A DNA stretch of 64,000 nucleotides from Selaginella moellendorffii (GCF_000143415.4 NW_003314279.1:1723243-1787242); one strand, 5' to 3'. Shown: positions 36,066 to 48,095, counted from the first letter of the stretch. Program-made: numbers and translations. Notes: generated by a model from the sequence alone, not told the origin.

Positions 36066-36256
36066 TTTGGTATCAAAGTATGAGTATCAACAAGTACTAT
36101 TTAATGAGATTGAGCAATGAGTTTCATTGCATATGTAGAGATGTAAACAATGATTCAAGTGGGTACATGTTTGTTTGCTATAACTTCACATTCATTTATT
36201 TTTGGTTACCTTTTCATACTAGATAGTATAAGCTTGTGCTTAGGCTCATAAGATGG
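36066..36256 (+). mobile_element. Primer-binding site and start of B copy 1 interior
   Basis: TTTGGTATCAAAG follows the LTR. The next 180 bp match 51969-52181 of B copy 2. The sequence ends in GATGG (36252-36256), which is repeated at 41572-41576 on the other side of A copy 1. Confidence 0.8.
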
Positions 36257-36339
36257 TGTAAGGAACCAACTCCTCGAGGTGTCGTAGGCTAAAGGATCCC
36301 TAAAAGCATGACTGAAATGATAAAAAGTTTATCGGATGA

Positions 36340-36628
36340 GATCGAGTCCAAAATCGAGTCCGAGACTAACTCTGAGACCGAGTTCGAGACCTAGTCTAAA
36401 TCAAGTCTAAGATCGACTCCGAGACCGAGTTCCAGACCAAGTCCGAGACTGAGTTTGAGACCCAAGTTTGAGATTCAAGATAGGGTCCGAGACCGAGTCT
36501 AAGATCAAGTCTGAGACAAAGTCCGAGGTTGGGTCTGAGATTGAGTCTAAGATCAAGTTTGAGACTAAGTTCGAGACTGAGTTCGAGACCGAGTCCGTGG
36601 TCGAATTTGAGATCGAGTCTAAATACTA
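36340..36628 (+). repeat. 12-bp minisatellite of the A LTR (first unit)
   Basis: These are imperfect GAGTCCGAGACC-type repeats. They are followed by the shared module and by 12 G at 36670-36681. Confidence 0.85.
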
Positions 36629-36719
36629 ATATAGGTCGTGGGGTGAAAGCCCAAAGCATGTGTCTCCTTGGGGGGGGGGGGCATAGAGGGTTCCAAAAAT
36701 ATAATAGGGATAGTGAGGT

Positions 36720-36935
36720 CCAAAGACCAGACTTGAAAGAACTCTTTAGTAGTGTTTCCAAACTGACTTAAGGTTGAAATTGGGGCTTAGGGACCTTGAG
36801 TGAGAGTGAGTATGGACTAGCGTGATGTTGGAGGGACTAGTTTTGAAGGAACTCTTCAGTGGTGCTTCTAAACTGACTTGAGGTTAAAATTGAGGCTTAG
36901 GGGCCTTAGGTGGGAGTGAGCATGGACTGTAGAGA
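36720..36935 (+). repeat. Local tandem duplication inside the A LTR
   Basis: Two copies of about 115 bp, each containing a form of GAACTCTT-AGT-GTG-TTC and ACTGACTT-AGGTT, lie head to tail. Only one copy is present in the other A LTRs. Confidence 0.65.
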
Positions 36936-37396
36936 GTTCTAAAAATATGTTCATTTAATGGCCCAAGGTTTTGAAACTTAGTTTCCACTCTGCTGTCCTT
37001 GGATATGTGGTATATGTCACATGGCATGTGACACATGGCATATGGAGGGTTTAGGTTCCGCTTCATGGTTATCCTATAATAAATCATCATAGGATAAAAG
37101 GTGAAAACCATATGTGCTACATTTGGTATCAAAGTATGAGTCTCAACAAGTACTATCTAATGAGATTGGGCAATGAGTCTTATTGCATATGTAGAGATGT
37201 AAACAATGATTCGAGTGGGTATATGTTTGTTTGCTATAACTTTATATTCATTTATTGGGTATTGATTTTGGTTACCTTTTCATACTAGATAATATAAGCT
37301 TGTGCTTAGGCTCATAGGATGGTGTAAGGAACTCATAGGCTAAAGGATCCCCAAAAGCATGACCGAAATGATAAAGAGTTTATCATATGAGACCGA

Positions 37397-37569
37397 TATA
37401 AGCTTCTGAATTTGGACTTCCTGGGAGGGCACCCAAGGACACTTAACCCCAAATATCCCAAGACCCTTAACCGATTGGAAAAGGGGGTGCACTCTTGTTC
37501 ATGGGCCCTTTCCCTCTATATTTGAACCTCATGGATTGTCTTTTGAGTCGTTCTCTTTGGTTGCTTACA
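37397..37569 (-). mobile_element. Solo LTR of family C inside the A minisatellite
   Basis: A 173-bp family-C LTR in reverse orientation, TATAAGCTTCTG to TTGCTTACA. It has perfect duplications ACCGA at 37392-37396 and 37570-37574. The target is the 12-bp minisatellite itself. Confidence 0.88.
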
Positions 37570-37860
37570 ACCGAGTCCATGATCAAGTCCAAAATTGACT
37601 CTAAAACCGAGTTCAAGACTAAGTCCGAGATCGAGTCCAAGATTGAGTCTGAGACCGAGTTCAAGACTGAGTCTAAGATCGGGTTTGAGACCGAGTCCGA
37701 GATTGAGTTTGAGGTAGAGTCCAAGGTCTTGTCCGAGATTGAGTCTGAGATTGAGTCCGAGACCAAAGTCTGAGGTTGAGTCTGAGATTGAGTCCGAGAT
37801 TGAGTCCGTGACTGAGTTCGAATACTAATATAGGTCATGGGGTGAAAGCCCAAAGTGTGT

Positions 37861-40250
37861 GTCTTTTGTGGCCAGCAAGCAAGTACATGGGGGAGTCAAG
37901 TGAAATGGGAAAAACCCACTGATAAAAAAGTCAAGTCTGCTAGTAGCGTGGGAAATAACATATGCTTTAATTGCAGTGAAGCAAGACATTTTTCGTGGGA
38001 ATGTCCCTACCTGAAGAAGGCTAGAGTCAATATGGCCATTAAGTTGGGTGAAATTTAAATTGAGGTATGTGATTTAGTCCCTAGCTCAAAATTACTTATT
38101 ACATTAGCAACTTTGGTAGAGAGTTGTTCACAACATCTACTAGCCCTCTGAGGGAAGCTTGGAGGTAGCTTTGTTAAGATCATTATTTACATGAGTGTGT
38201 TAAATAATTTTGTGGCTATAGACATAGTTCAACAAGCTGAACTAATAGTGCAGCTGCTAGGTGAACCAAGGACTATAGGTTTGTTCAAGGTAGCTAAAGC
38301 ACCGATGATGTACTTTAACAAACAAGAGTCGAAATAAGGACATGGAAAGTAGACATGGATTTCACTGTGTTGAATATGGCAGGATTTGACGTGATCTTTG
38401 GGATGGATTAGTTCAATCTGTTTGTGGTAGTTTTGCATGGACAAGGTAGGAACATGTGGTACTGTCGAATGCTTGAGGAGAATAATCCAGGGTGGAGGCT
38501 TAGGATCTAAAAGTAGGTAAAGTAAGGCCAAAAACTCCTACTTAAACTTAGTGTTCGAGAGGACAACTCACTAAAGGAACCAATGTAGCATTTTTGTGTT
38601 TACTCTCGAAGGGGAGTGGAACAGAAGAAATATTGTTAGTGATCTAGTGGGTGTTAAACCAATTTTGAGATACTATGCTAGAGGAGTTATCAACTAGGTT
38701 ACCCCCCACACGACTGATTGATTGAGTTAGTTGAGGGTGCTAAGACAATGGTTCGTCCCCCCTATTGGTTGAATGAAAAGGAATTTGAGGAGCTCGAAAG
38801 AGAAGACAAGTTGTGCAGAATACAATGGACCCATCTATTATAAACAGAGGAAGATATATGTTCCACAAGAGGAGTTAAGGAAAGTAGTCTTAAAAGAGTG
38901 TTATTGTGGACCTCTTGTGGGACACAGTGGAGTGCTCAAGATGATGGGTTTACTCAAGAGAAAGTATCACTAACCAGACATAGCTAAGGATGTCTAGGAC
39001 TATGTAAAGATATGTCTAACATATTACCAAGTCAAAACCATGACTAATGCTAGTGGGTCTTGTTACAAAGCCTCCCAATTCCAGATCGTCCATGGAAATG
39101 TCTTACAATGGACTTCATCACAGGACTCCCCCCAAGTAAGGGGTTTAATGCAATATTTATGGTGATGGACCAGTTTTCGAAGATGGCACATTTCATACTC
39201 ACCACAATGAAAGTGGATGCGGAAGGTGTGGTAAAGCTGTTCTTTGAACAAGTGGTTTGAGTGTGGGGAATGCTAGAAGAAATTTTCTCAGATCAAAATA
39301 AGATTTTCACCAGTAGGTTCAGGAGAACTCTCTTAGAACAGTATTGCACCAAGTTGAAATTCAGCATAGTTTATCACCCACAAACAAGTATTGGGTATTA
39401 ATTCCAAGTTTGATGGCAATACCACTTCTCAACAAATGGACAAACGAAAAGGGTGAATATCAGCTAGAGGATTATTGTGATACTATGTTTCTGGAAACCA
39501 GACTAATTAGGTAAGTCATTTGGAATTTGCAAAAATATGCTATAATAACTCACCACATTTAAGTATTGGGGTGAGTCCATGGGAAGTTATCAATGGACGA
39601 GCTATTGAAGGTTTTGTGGAACTTAGCGCGGCCAAATATCATGGAAAGTTACTTGCAATGGAGGCATTCATGGCGGAAATACTCAACATTTGAAATCTAG
39701 TGAGGGATTCCTTGGAATGGGCTCAATAAAGGCAAAATAAATATATAAACTAAAAGCGCTAGAATGTAGAGTTCCAATCTAGGAATAAGGTATGGCTGAA
39801 CACCAAGAGCCTAAGGCTACCAAGAGGGATCAACCGAAAGTTGACCCAAAGGTAAAATGAATGTATTCCTAAAAATGAATTGATATTAAGTTCTTTAAGC
39901 AAGTTCGTGGGGCTTTATGAGATTGAGGCTCGAATTGGTAAAGTGGCTTATTGCCTCCGGCTTCTTTGGGAGATGGGGAAGATGCACTATGTGTTCCACG
40001 TGAACTTACTCAAGCTATACTTTGATTATCCACTTCACAAGGACCAAATAAAACCTTTACTTGAGGTGATTCAAGGGGAAAAGGAATACAAAGTCGAGGC
40101 CATCCTCAATGCACACAAGAGCGAATGACAAGGATGTGAGGTGAGGGAGTTCTATATGAAGTGGAAAGGATTTCTACACTGTGAAGCAACATGGGAACTG
40201 AAGGAAAACTTAGCAAATGCGTAAGATCTAGTGGAGGAATTTTTGCAAGG
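37861..40250 (+). pseudogene. gag-pol remnants of A copy 1
   Basis: A gag zinc knuckle CX2CX4HX4C is at 37963-38004 (CFNCSEARHFSWEC). Protease-like and linker sequence follows to 38600. The zinc-binding part of integrase (GPLVGHSGVLKMMGLLKRKY) is near 38905-38973, the integrase core ([20 protein letters not shown]) at 39108-39167 and IVYHPQTS at about 39367. The C-terminal part (MHYVFHVNLLKLYF) lies near 39980 and the chromodomain (FYMKWKGFLHCEATWEL) near 40152. The reverse transcriptase and RNase H are deleted. Stops and frame changes occur throughout. Confidence 0.8.
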
Positions 40251-40429
40251 TCAAACTCTATGTACTTAGACAAAATTTAATTAAAGAATCAATTTGAGAA
40301 ATTGAGCAATGTCATATGTTAGGACCCAAAGGCGTGCTGAAAGTAAGCTAATTAGCATGCTAGCTAGATTGACTAGGTGAAAAAAACTACACCCGACTCT
40401 TTGCAGGGATGTTGAATTCATAAATGTAT

Positions 40430-40640
40430 TGTATGAAGGTTTTGTTCGAGTCCCAACCCTCTAGTAAAGCAAGGCTGGGTTCAAGTCCCAACTCTATACT
40501 AGGGTGTGGTGAGGTGAGGGGTATAGAGACACTTATATTCTATTGTCATGGGCTCTTGACTAGGGAGGCTAATTTAGGCATACTGCTAAGTGGAGGGGAT
40601 GCCTCTGGAGACATGGTCAACAAATCGTAGAATTAAAAAG
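40430..40640 (+). other. 3' noncoding region of element A with paired B-box-like motifs
   Basis: GTTCGAGTCCC (40446) and GGTTCAAGTCCC (about 40489) resemble the pol III B box of tRNA genes. The same pair occurs in the other A and A2 copies (minus strand, 3424-3470 and 46740-46795). There is no A box or cloverleaf, so it is not a tRNA gene. Confidence 0.5.
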
Positions 40641-40685
40641 AGACATTCAATGTGGGCGTCAAACTTCTTATATAGGTGAGGGAGT

Positions 40686-41571
40686 TGTAAGGAACCAACT
40701 CCCCGAGGTGTTGTAGGCTAAAGGATCCCCGAAAGCACGACCAAAATGATAAAAAGTTTATCGGATGAGACCGAGTCCAAAATCAAGTCTGAGACTGACT
40801 TAGAGACTGAGTTCGAGACCAAGTCCGAGATCTGAGATCAGGTCTAAGACCGAGTCCGAGGTCGGGTCCACGATCGAGCCTGGGATCAAGTCTGAGATCG
40901 AGTTTGAGCCCGAGTCTAAGGTCAAGTCCAAGATTGAGTCCAAGACTGAGTCCAAATACTGTGAGGTACAGGAACCAGTCTTGAAGAAACTCTTCAGTAG
41001 TGCTTCCAAACTGACTTGAAGTTGAAACTAAGATTTAGGGGCCTTAGGTAGGAGTGAACATAGACTTGGGTGGTGCCGAAGGTGCCACCCGAGGAAGTGA
41101 TTCAGAGTAGCTGCCACTCCTGAAAGGGACATTGACTACAGTGCTCCCAGCTTATGTAGAGTGACGCCCCAATTAAGTNNNNNNNNNNNNNNNNNNNNNN
41201 NNNNNNNNNNNNNNNNNNNNNNNNNNNNNNNNNNNNNNNNNNNNNNNNNNNNNNNNNNNNNNNNNNNNNNNNNNNNNNGGATGTTAGAAACCTGAAGGCT
41301 TGGTGTGCTTAGTTACTTGTGCTTGTGGGGAGTGTAGCCAAACCTTAAGTTTAATGTAACCTGGGAGGTGGATTATGAAAGAATTTGAGAATCTGTGGAT
41401 GGATGGTTAATACTTCATTATTTGCACAGTGAGTTGCTGAAACTAAATAGGACAAAGTAGGAACTAGAACAATAGGTAGGAACTTTGGCAAGGGAATTTA
41501 ATTAAGGCTAAGGTTGTGGCTGGATAGATGAAGTAAGCTAGAAAATTAAAAAGAAAAATTTATAACTTAGA
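40686..41571 (+). repeat. 3' LTR of A copy 1, with assembly gap
   Basis: It starts TGTAAGGAACCAACTCCCC and carries the minisatellite at 40765-40958. It lacks the G-run module and has 100 N inside, so its true length is unknown. Confidence 0.8.
41179..41278. other. Assembly gap (100 N)
   Basis: The run of exactly 100 N suggests a scaffold gap of unknown size. It falls in the 3' LTR of A copy 1, where repeats would collapse. Confidence 0.98.
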
Positions 41572-42328
41572 GATGGATGTGAAATGTACCATTTGCACAA
41601 GTCACTTAGGCTTATGAGTGAGGCACATTAGCAACTCAAGGTTACACTTTGAGTTGGCAAAATTAATGTTAGCATATCGGTGGTTACATGAGTTATTCCA
41701 TGTTACCATGGGTAAAAGTAAACTTTCCATGGGTTACTATAAGTGGCAAATAAGTTGGTTTGTAGCTATTTAGCATGACACTAGTGGATCCTTCCTAAGC
41801 ATGATTATAAGTGGATCAATAAAGACTGTAGGGATTAGCCTGTTGATTCAAGTAATCATTACCATGCTCTCTCATAAACTTTTTATAGACTGAGGTAGTG
41901 CTAATGCAAGTTTGAGGTTTAGTCAAGTTGAGTCCGAAAAGAGAGTTGTCAGAGACGAAGGATCAAACATGTAAATCATTTTCTCTTCTTTGAGATATGA
42001 TTTGGCAATGAAGTGTGATTTTATTACTTGTGTTCACATTATGGAATCAAGAGTCCCTACCTTGATGTATACTGATTATGATAGTTTTACAAGTGGTGAG
42101 TCATGGAATGGATAGTGGTGAAGTGCTAAATTATTTTATCTAGACTTGTTATTAAAAATTTGAGTTACAATGCTCATTTTTTTTCTACGGAACCTTGCTA
42201 TTGCTCCTTGGATAACTTAGTGTTAGATTAGTTATAAGTTTGTTCAAAAAGAGAGTGGCATAAACTTGTCCATATTGTGAACGAAGTTAGCGGTGTTGAG
42301 TGTTGCAAATCTCTATTGATAGGGTATA

Positions 42329-44940
42329 TACTACATAATTACCAATTAACAGGTTTAGGTGAAAATTTACCATTAGTAACGCATTCGTAACATTGCATTC
42401 ATAACACACATTCAGGTTCAAGTCACGTTCAAAATGAACTCTTTTAAAGATTCTAAATCTTTCCATGAATTTAAATTAAGTTTACCATTAAGCTAGGTTT
42501 ATCATCTATTATGCATTCACGTAGAGGAGGCAAGAGGAAAAAACCTTTATGGGAGCTTCATGATTGAAGGTCAAGCATATGCAAATAGCAAAGGAAGCAA
42601 ACAATAGATCTGCCACTATTGCAACAAAGGACTCGGTGGTAGCTGAAAAGGCTAAAAGCACACCTTGGGCATGTGCAAGGAGAGGGAATCCAACCTTGTG
42701 AAGCTGTTGCTCACTTGCTGAAACTAGAGTTCAAGATGATGTTTGAGAAGGACTATGGTTTGGTAGTTGCCCAGATAGGGCAATCAGCACAAGTGACAGC
42801 AAATGCCAGTGCTTCAACATTTGCCTAGACTGGGCAACCATCACAACAAGCTCGAATGATACCTAGTGCCAGTGCTACCCAGGGTGATTCTTCTAGCATA
42901 GCTAGTATGGCTGGAGCATCTAGTAGCTTTGTGCAATGTACAGCTGGCTCTACTGGTGTTCATGTTTCACATCTTATGCCTACGAGTGCCCAATTGACAA
43001 CAAGTGCCCAGAGAGGCCATTTGCAGCAAAAAACAATACAAAGCTCATTCTTAAATGAGAGATATAAAGCTTGTGATGTAGCTCTTTGATGCTTCGCCTA
43101 TGCTAATGCATTGCCTTTCAACCTTGTTCGATCGCTGTTCTTGAAAGATTTGCTTCATGTGGTTGGAGTGGTTGGAACGGGATATGCTTCAGTCATGATG
43201 AAGTATGAAGCCTTGCATATGTAACATCTGAATAATGAGTGCATGAGCTTGCATGATCAAATGCAGCTACTGAGAGACAGATGGAAGAGTATGGTTGCAC
43301 TATTATCTCTAATGGCTGGCAGTGCGGAAGAGGGAAAGCCATTATCAACTTCATTGCTGCCAGTATTCATGGCTGTGTCTTCCTGACACAAAGAGTGGGA
43401 AGTGGCTGTATGATCAACTAAAGCCTGTCCTTAAAGATGTTGGACCAGAAAATGTTGTGTAGTTTGTTACTGACAATACTGGGAACTGCGTCAAAATGGG
43501 AAAGTATGTGACTGAAGACTTTCCCCATATCGTGTATGGACGATGTGTTTGTCATGTTCTAGATTTGCTGCTAGAAGACATTGGGAAGTTGGACTGGATC
43601 ACTCCCCTAGTGAGAGGTTGTCAAATGCTTGTCTCATTCTTCTACCGGAGTCCCAAGCTTCTTGCTGCTTTTCAACAGCTTGCACCTAGAGATCTTGTTC
43701 ATCCTACTTCTACTCGTTTTGCTTATAACTTTCTAGTTATAAGCTAATTTCTTGAAGAAAAGATGATACAATGCATGCAGCAATTTGTGGTGAGTGATGA
43801 CTGGTATGCACAATGGAATAAAGTTCCAAGAGCTGATGAAGTTGCTACTTTAATCAAGAACTCAGGTTTTTGGATGGAATGTCAGCAATTGCTTGTGCTA
43901 ATGGGTCCTATTCTCAAAGTACTACGAGTTTCTAATAAGGCAGGAGCAACTATGGGACTTGTCTTTGAGCTGATGGATCGCATGCAAGAAAGCTTGAAGA
44001 AACTGGCTACTGAAGGTGTCATTGATTGTGATAGAGTCTCAACCATCTTGAACTTCATCTACAACAACTCTGAGGTAGAGGCTGGGCAGGACGTTGAGGC
44101 TGAGGATGAGCTACTCGAGGATGGCCTGATGGAAGGGTAGTCCGCATCTTCAAGTAAGAATTGCTGGGTGATGATGCACAACAAGCTGCAGAGTGTTGGT
44201 TGTTGTTTGCATCCTCTATGGATGGATGATCCTGAATTTGCTGAGGCAAAGAGAGATTTCCATGACTATGTTGAACTCATTGCTCCCAGTGACTTGGAAA
44301 AGCAGAGGAAGCTGACTTTGCAGTATATACGATTCCAGGAACATGTATCAAGTGATATGTGCCAGGCATTGGCTAGAGATCGAGCTATGCACTTGAAGGG
44401 TGTACAGTGGTGGAGTGAATATAGTTCTCAACTTCCTGAGTTACAGCAGCTGGCACTACGAGTTCTTAGTCGGCTTGTGTCTGTCTCTACTGCAGAGAGA
44501 AATTAGAGTGTGTATGACATTGTTCAGTCAAAGAGAAGGATGTGTCTCAAGCCTGAGAACAACCAATTTGAGGCTGATGAGAACTATAGAAGACTGAGGC
44601 ATGCAGCTTATGGAAGTTGATATTGATGACATCAACTTGGAAGCTCAATGCAAAGACTGCTTGACATATAGGAGCACATGGAGGAATTTGAGGAGTTCTT
44701 AGACTCCATGGAGGAAGAGGAATGACAAAGCTCAGCTATGATTTGGTGTGTTTCTTTTGTTTTGTGTTTGGTTTGGAGTGGATTTCTTTGTTCAAGTTTC
44801 AAGTTTTAAAGATTTCTTTCCACTTTATTTAGGGTTTTTCAAGTTCGGTTGGTCTGAAACCAAATATCGCATTTGGATGAAAATTTGCTGTTCGTAACAT
44901 ATACATATGCAACATTCCAAAGTTTGGTAGTAACTATGGT
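42329..44940 (+). mobile_element. hAT transposon inserted in B copy 1
   Basis: The boundaries are placed by comparison with B copy 2, where the sequence is continuous near 52950-52970. The flanks GGTATATA (42323-42330) and GGTATAAC (44938-44945) agree at six of eight positions, as expected for a diverged 8-bp hAT target duplication. Clear terminal inverted repeats could not be resolved by eye. Confidence 0.65.
42529..44720 (+). pseudogene. hAT-family transposase, broken by stops and frame changes
   Basis: A BED-type zinc finger region (RLKAHLGHVQGEGIQPCE) lies near 42640-42700. The DUF659-like core reads KMGKYVTEDFPHIVYGRCVC and HVLDLLLEDIGKLDWI from 43490. 43763-44140 and 44168-44506 continue the catalytic and dimerisation parts, with WWSEYSSQLPELQQLALRVL and VSVSTAERN. 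The usual Trp after ERN is now TAG. Further stops lie at 43745-43747 and 44138-44140. hAT transposases cut and paste DNA with 8-bp target duplications. This one is inactive. Confidence 0.82.
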
Positions 44941-45613
44941 ATAACATTTATGTTGCATTTTGTCGGATCGACTTAACACTTGATACTTATATAAACTTTT
45001 GAAGTAATGACAAAGGTGTTGCTCGTGATGTTGCTCAATTGATGATCAAGTTATTGTGATACTTATATCATATCAAATATGTTTACAAATTTGCTTAGTT
45101 AAACAATAATCAACCCTAAAGTGGTTGATAGTGAAGCTAATTTACTTGCAAATAATAACATTGAAGTAGCTTTGACTTAATTCTAATCTTAAATTGGTAC
45201 TTTGGTTTTTTAAGAATTGCTTATTAAGGTTTTGGAAAGGGTTATAACATTCACATGCTATGGCTTGTTAGTGAATCTATTAGCACTTGGAGTAGATTAT
45301 TGAATGGAAAAGGTGTGTAACTAAGTTGCTAACACTTGTGCTAATGGAGGTGGAATTAATTATATTTAGTGATGAAGAACTTTTGTTAAAACTTGATTTT
45401 CTATATCATTTTTTTTATTAGTGTTTTGGCATCATATTAGATTTTGAATGTGATTGACGAAGAATGTTAGTGCAATGTGAATATCCAAAGATATGGTTTT
45501 CATGATTGGGTCTTGGGTATTCATTTGCATTTTATGGATATCAGTGTCGGATGTAGAATATATGGGCATGATGTTTAATATTTAAACATGTTGTTGGATC
45601 ATGAGAACCTATG

Positions 45614-46976
45614 TGTAAGTTACAAAGTTTTCCTTTCCAATTTGCAAGCTTACCTTGTCTATCCGATTAACACTTCCTTGGCTTTAATTAAGTTCCCTTG
45701 CCAAGGTTCCCACCTATTATGCTAACTCCTATTTAGTCTTACTTGGTTTCAACTACTCTTCTAAATCCCAAGCCTTAGGTGCAATATTTGCTTCAGGACA
45801 CCAGGGAGAAACACCGTGGCTTAATGGCTCGGTATGGGTACCTTTACTCCCCCACTTCCATCCCAAAGGGAACGCCCAGGCCCCTAGGAAAGGCAAGGAC
45901 CAATGAGCTACAAAGTACTCAAGTGGGGCACCACTTCATATGAGTAGGGAGCACCATAGTCGGTTTCCCTTTTGGGAGTAGGAGCTACTCTTGAGCACTT
46001 CCTTGGGTGGCCCCTCCAACACCACCTAAGTCTATGCTCACACCCACCCAAGGCCCTTAAACCTTAGTCTCAACCTCAAGTCAGTTTAGAAGCACCACTG
46101 GAGAATTCCTTCAAGACTAGTTCCTAAACCTCACTATCCCTACTATACTTTTGGAACCCCATGCAGGCCCCCCCCCCAGAGACACACAGTTTGTGCTTTC
46201 ACCCCATGACCTATATTAGTATTTAAATTCAGTCTTGGTCTCAGACTCGATCTTGGACTTGATCTTGGATATGACCTCGAACTCAGTCTCAAACTCGATC
46301 TCCAACTCGATATTGGACCCAATCTTGGACTCTATCTCGGACTCGACCTCTAACTCAATCTCAGACCCAATCTCGGATTTCGGACTCAATCTCAAATTCG
46401 GTCTTCGACTTGGTCTCGAACTCAATCTCAAAGTTGCTCTTGGACTCAATCTTTGACTCGGTCCCATCCAATGAACTCTTTATCATTTTGGTCATGTTTT
46501 TGGGAATCCTTTAGCATACGACACCTCGGGGAGTTGGTTCCTTACAACTCCACCACCCATAGAAGAAGTTCAATGCCCACATTGAACATCTCTTTTTAAT
46601 CCTATGACTAATTGACTATGTCTCCAAGGGCATCCCCCCACTTAACAGTGTGCCTAAGTTAGCCTCCCCGGCCAAGAGCCCATGACAATAGAATATAGGT
46701 GTCTCTATGCCCCTCACTTCACCACACCTTAGTATGGGGCTAGGACTTCAACCCAGCCTTGCTTTACTAGGGGGTTGGGACTCAAACCCAACCTCCATAG
46801 AATATGTCTAGGGATTTGACATCCCCGTAGGGAGTTGGGCATAGTTTCCTATACCTAGTCAACTTAGCTAAACCATGCTAATTAGTTTACCTTTGGCACA
46901 CCTTTGGGTCCCAACATATGCCATTGCTTAATTTCACAAATTGATACTTTAATTGAACTTTGCATAAGTACATAAA
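45614..46976 (-). mobile_element. Element A copy 3, 3' LTR and 3' noncoding part
   Basis: In reverse orientation, 45614-46546 is an A LTR (TGTAAGTTACAAAG ... GGTTCCTTACA). 46547-46976 matches the 3' noncoding DNA of A copy 1 (40250-40685). The element resumes at 58029 on the far side of B copy 2. Confidence 0.82.
46204..46466 (-). repeat. 12-bp minisatellite of the A copy 3 LTR
   Basis: Imperfect GAGTCCGAGACC-type repeats on the minus strand, next to a C run (G on the minus strand) at about 46167-46176. Confidence 0.8.
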
Positions 46977-47849
46977 TGTCACGAATATGACTTTGGGTAT
47001 CGAAAGTTACCTGTCAACTAGTCCTTACGGACACTCTTTCTTTACTGCCATGATGGCAGGAGGTCGGTATTGCTAATTCCCTTTATCAGTCCCTCTTGTT
47101 CAAATGTTAGTTTACTGGGCTTAGCATTTGTACTTACCAAAATGGACATAAAGTAGGAACTCCTATGTGTTTCTAGTTGAGCATACTCGGCCTGACTCTT
47201 AGTTCTCTTTTGCTCTGTCTTGCACTGGCTTGACAAAAACCCTCACGTATTGAGATTGATCCCTCAATATCGCTAGATGATAGCTTACTGTGTTTGCCAA
47301 ACACCCTCGCTCATGCCCTTTATGTTAGTCTCATTTCGGTCCCAAATGCTATTTATGGAAAATGTCTAGATTTGCTCATATGCATATCTATAGAATGTAG
47401 AGATTGTCTTGAACACAATGGTGTTTGTCCTGTGTCCAAATTCACAATCTAGTGCCATTCCATATTTAGTAAGTTTCAAGCTTGTCCCAGAGACTAACTC
47501 CTGATACTAAGGGAGGCTTGGGGTGAAAGCCCAAAGCGTGTGTTCCTCAAGGGGGGGAGGAGGCGGGGGGGGGGGGGGGCCGGATGTGGGGGGTTCCAAA
47601 TGTCTAGTAGGGATAGTGGGTAGGTTGGGCATGGCTGACCAACTTAAGGCATAGTCTAGTTCCTACTTGTGTGCCTGTCCTTGTTCTGTGTCCGACTTGG
47701 GTCTAAGCCCAAGTTCCACACCATGCTAGCTGGTGGAGTACCCATATCCTTGCATACCCATATTCTAAAGTTGTAAGGAACCAACTCCCCGAGGTGTTGT
47801 ATGCTAAAGGATCCCCAAAAACATGACCGAAATGACAAAGAGTTCATTG

Positions 47850-48095
47850 GATGGGGCCGAGTCTGAAATCGAGTCCAAGACCGACTCTAAGACCAAGTTC
47901 GAGATAGAGTCTGGGATCGAGTCCGAGGCCAACTCGGAGACCGAGTGCGAGACTGAGTTTGAGACAGAGTCTGAGATCCCAGATCGGGTCCAAGACCGAG
48001 CCCGAGGTCAAGTCCAAAGTCGAGTCTGAGATTGAGTTCGAGACTGAGTCCGAAGTCGAGTCCGAGATTGAGTCTGAGACCAAGTTTGAGTACTA
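47850..48095 (+). repeat. 12-bp minisatellite of the A copy 2 LTR
   Basis: Imperfect GAGTCCGAGACC-type repeats, followed by the shared module at 48105-48185 with a run of 8 G at 48139-48146. Confidence 0.85.

Larger units (their letters stand above)
35895..37860 (+). repeat. Tandem duplication with 1056-bp offset
   Basis: Sequence from 35895 (TTCATTTAATGGCCCAAGG, late B LTR) through the primer-binding site, interior start, GATGG and A LTR recurs from 36951 to about 37860. The second unit has a 12-bp insertion near 37258, lacks the first bases after TGTAAGGAAC and contains a family-C solo LTR. Because each unit spans the B/A junction, the duplication happened after A inserted. Confidence 0.8.
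36257..41571 (+). mobile_element. Gypsy element A copy 1, inserted in B copy 1
   Basis: It starts TGTAAGGAACCAACTCC and ends ATAACTTAGA, with target duplications GATGG at 36252-36256 and 41572-41576. The uninterrupted site is readable in B copy 2 at about 52175-52182 (GGATGGATTTAAG). The order is: 5' LTR part, a duplicated block, a second LTR part, gag zinc knuckle, protease and integrase remnants, chromodomain, 3' untranslated region and 3' LTR. Many stops and internal deletions make it dead. Confidence 0.85.
41577..45613 (+). mobile_element. Interior of non-autonomous B copy 1 (continued)
   Basis: 41577-42328 matches 52182-52955 of B copy 2, and 44941-45613 matches 52966-53640. The two parts are separated by a hAT insertion. 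At 45614 the interior is cut by element A copy 3. No coding motifs of an LTR element are present. Confidence 0.75.
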
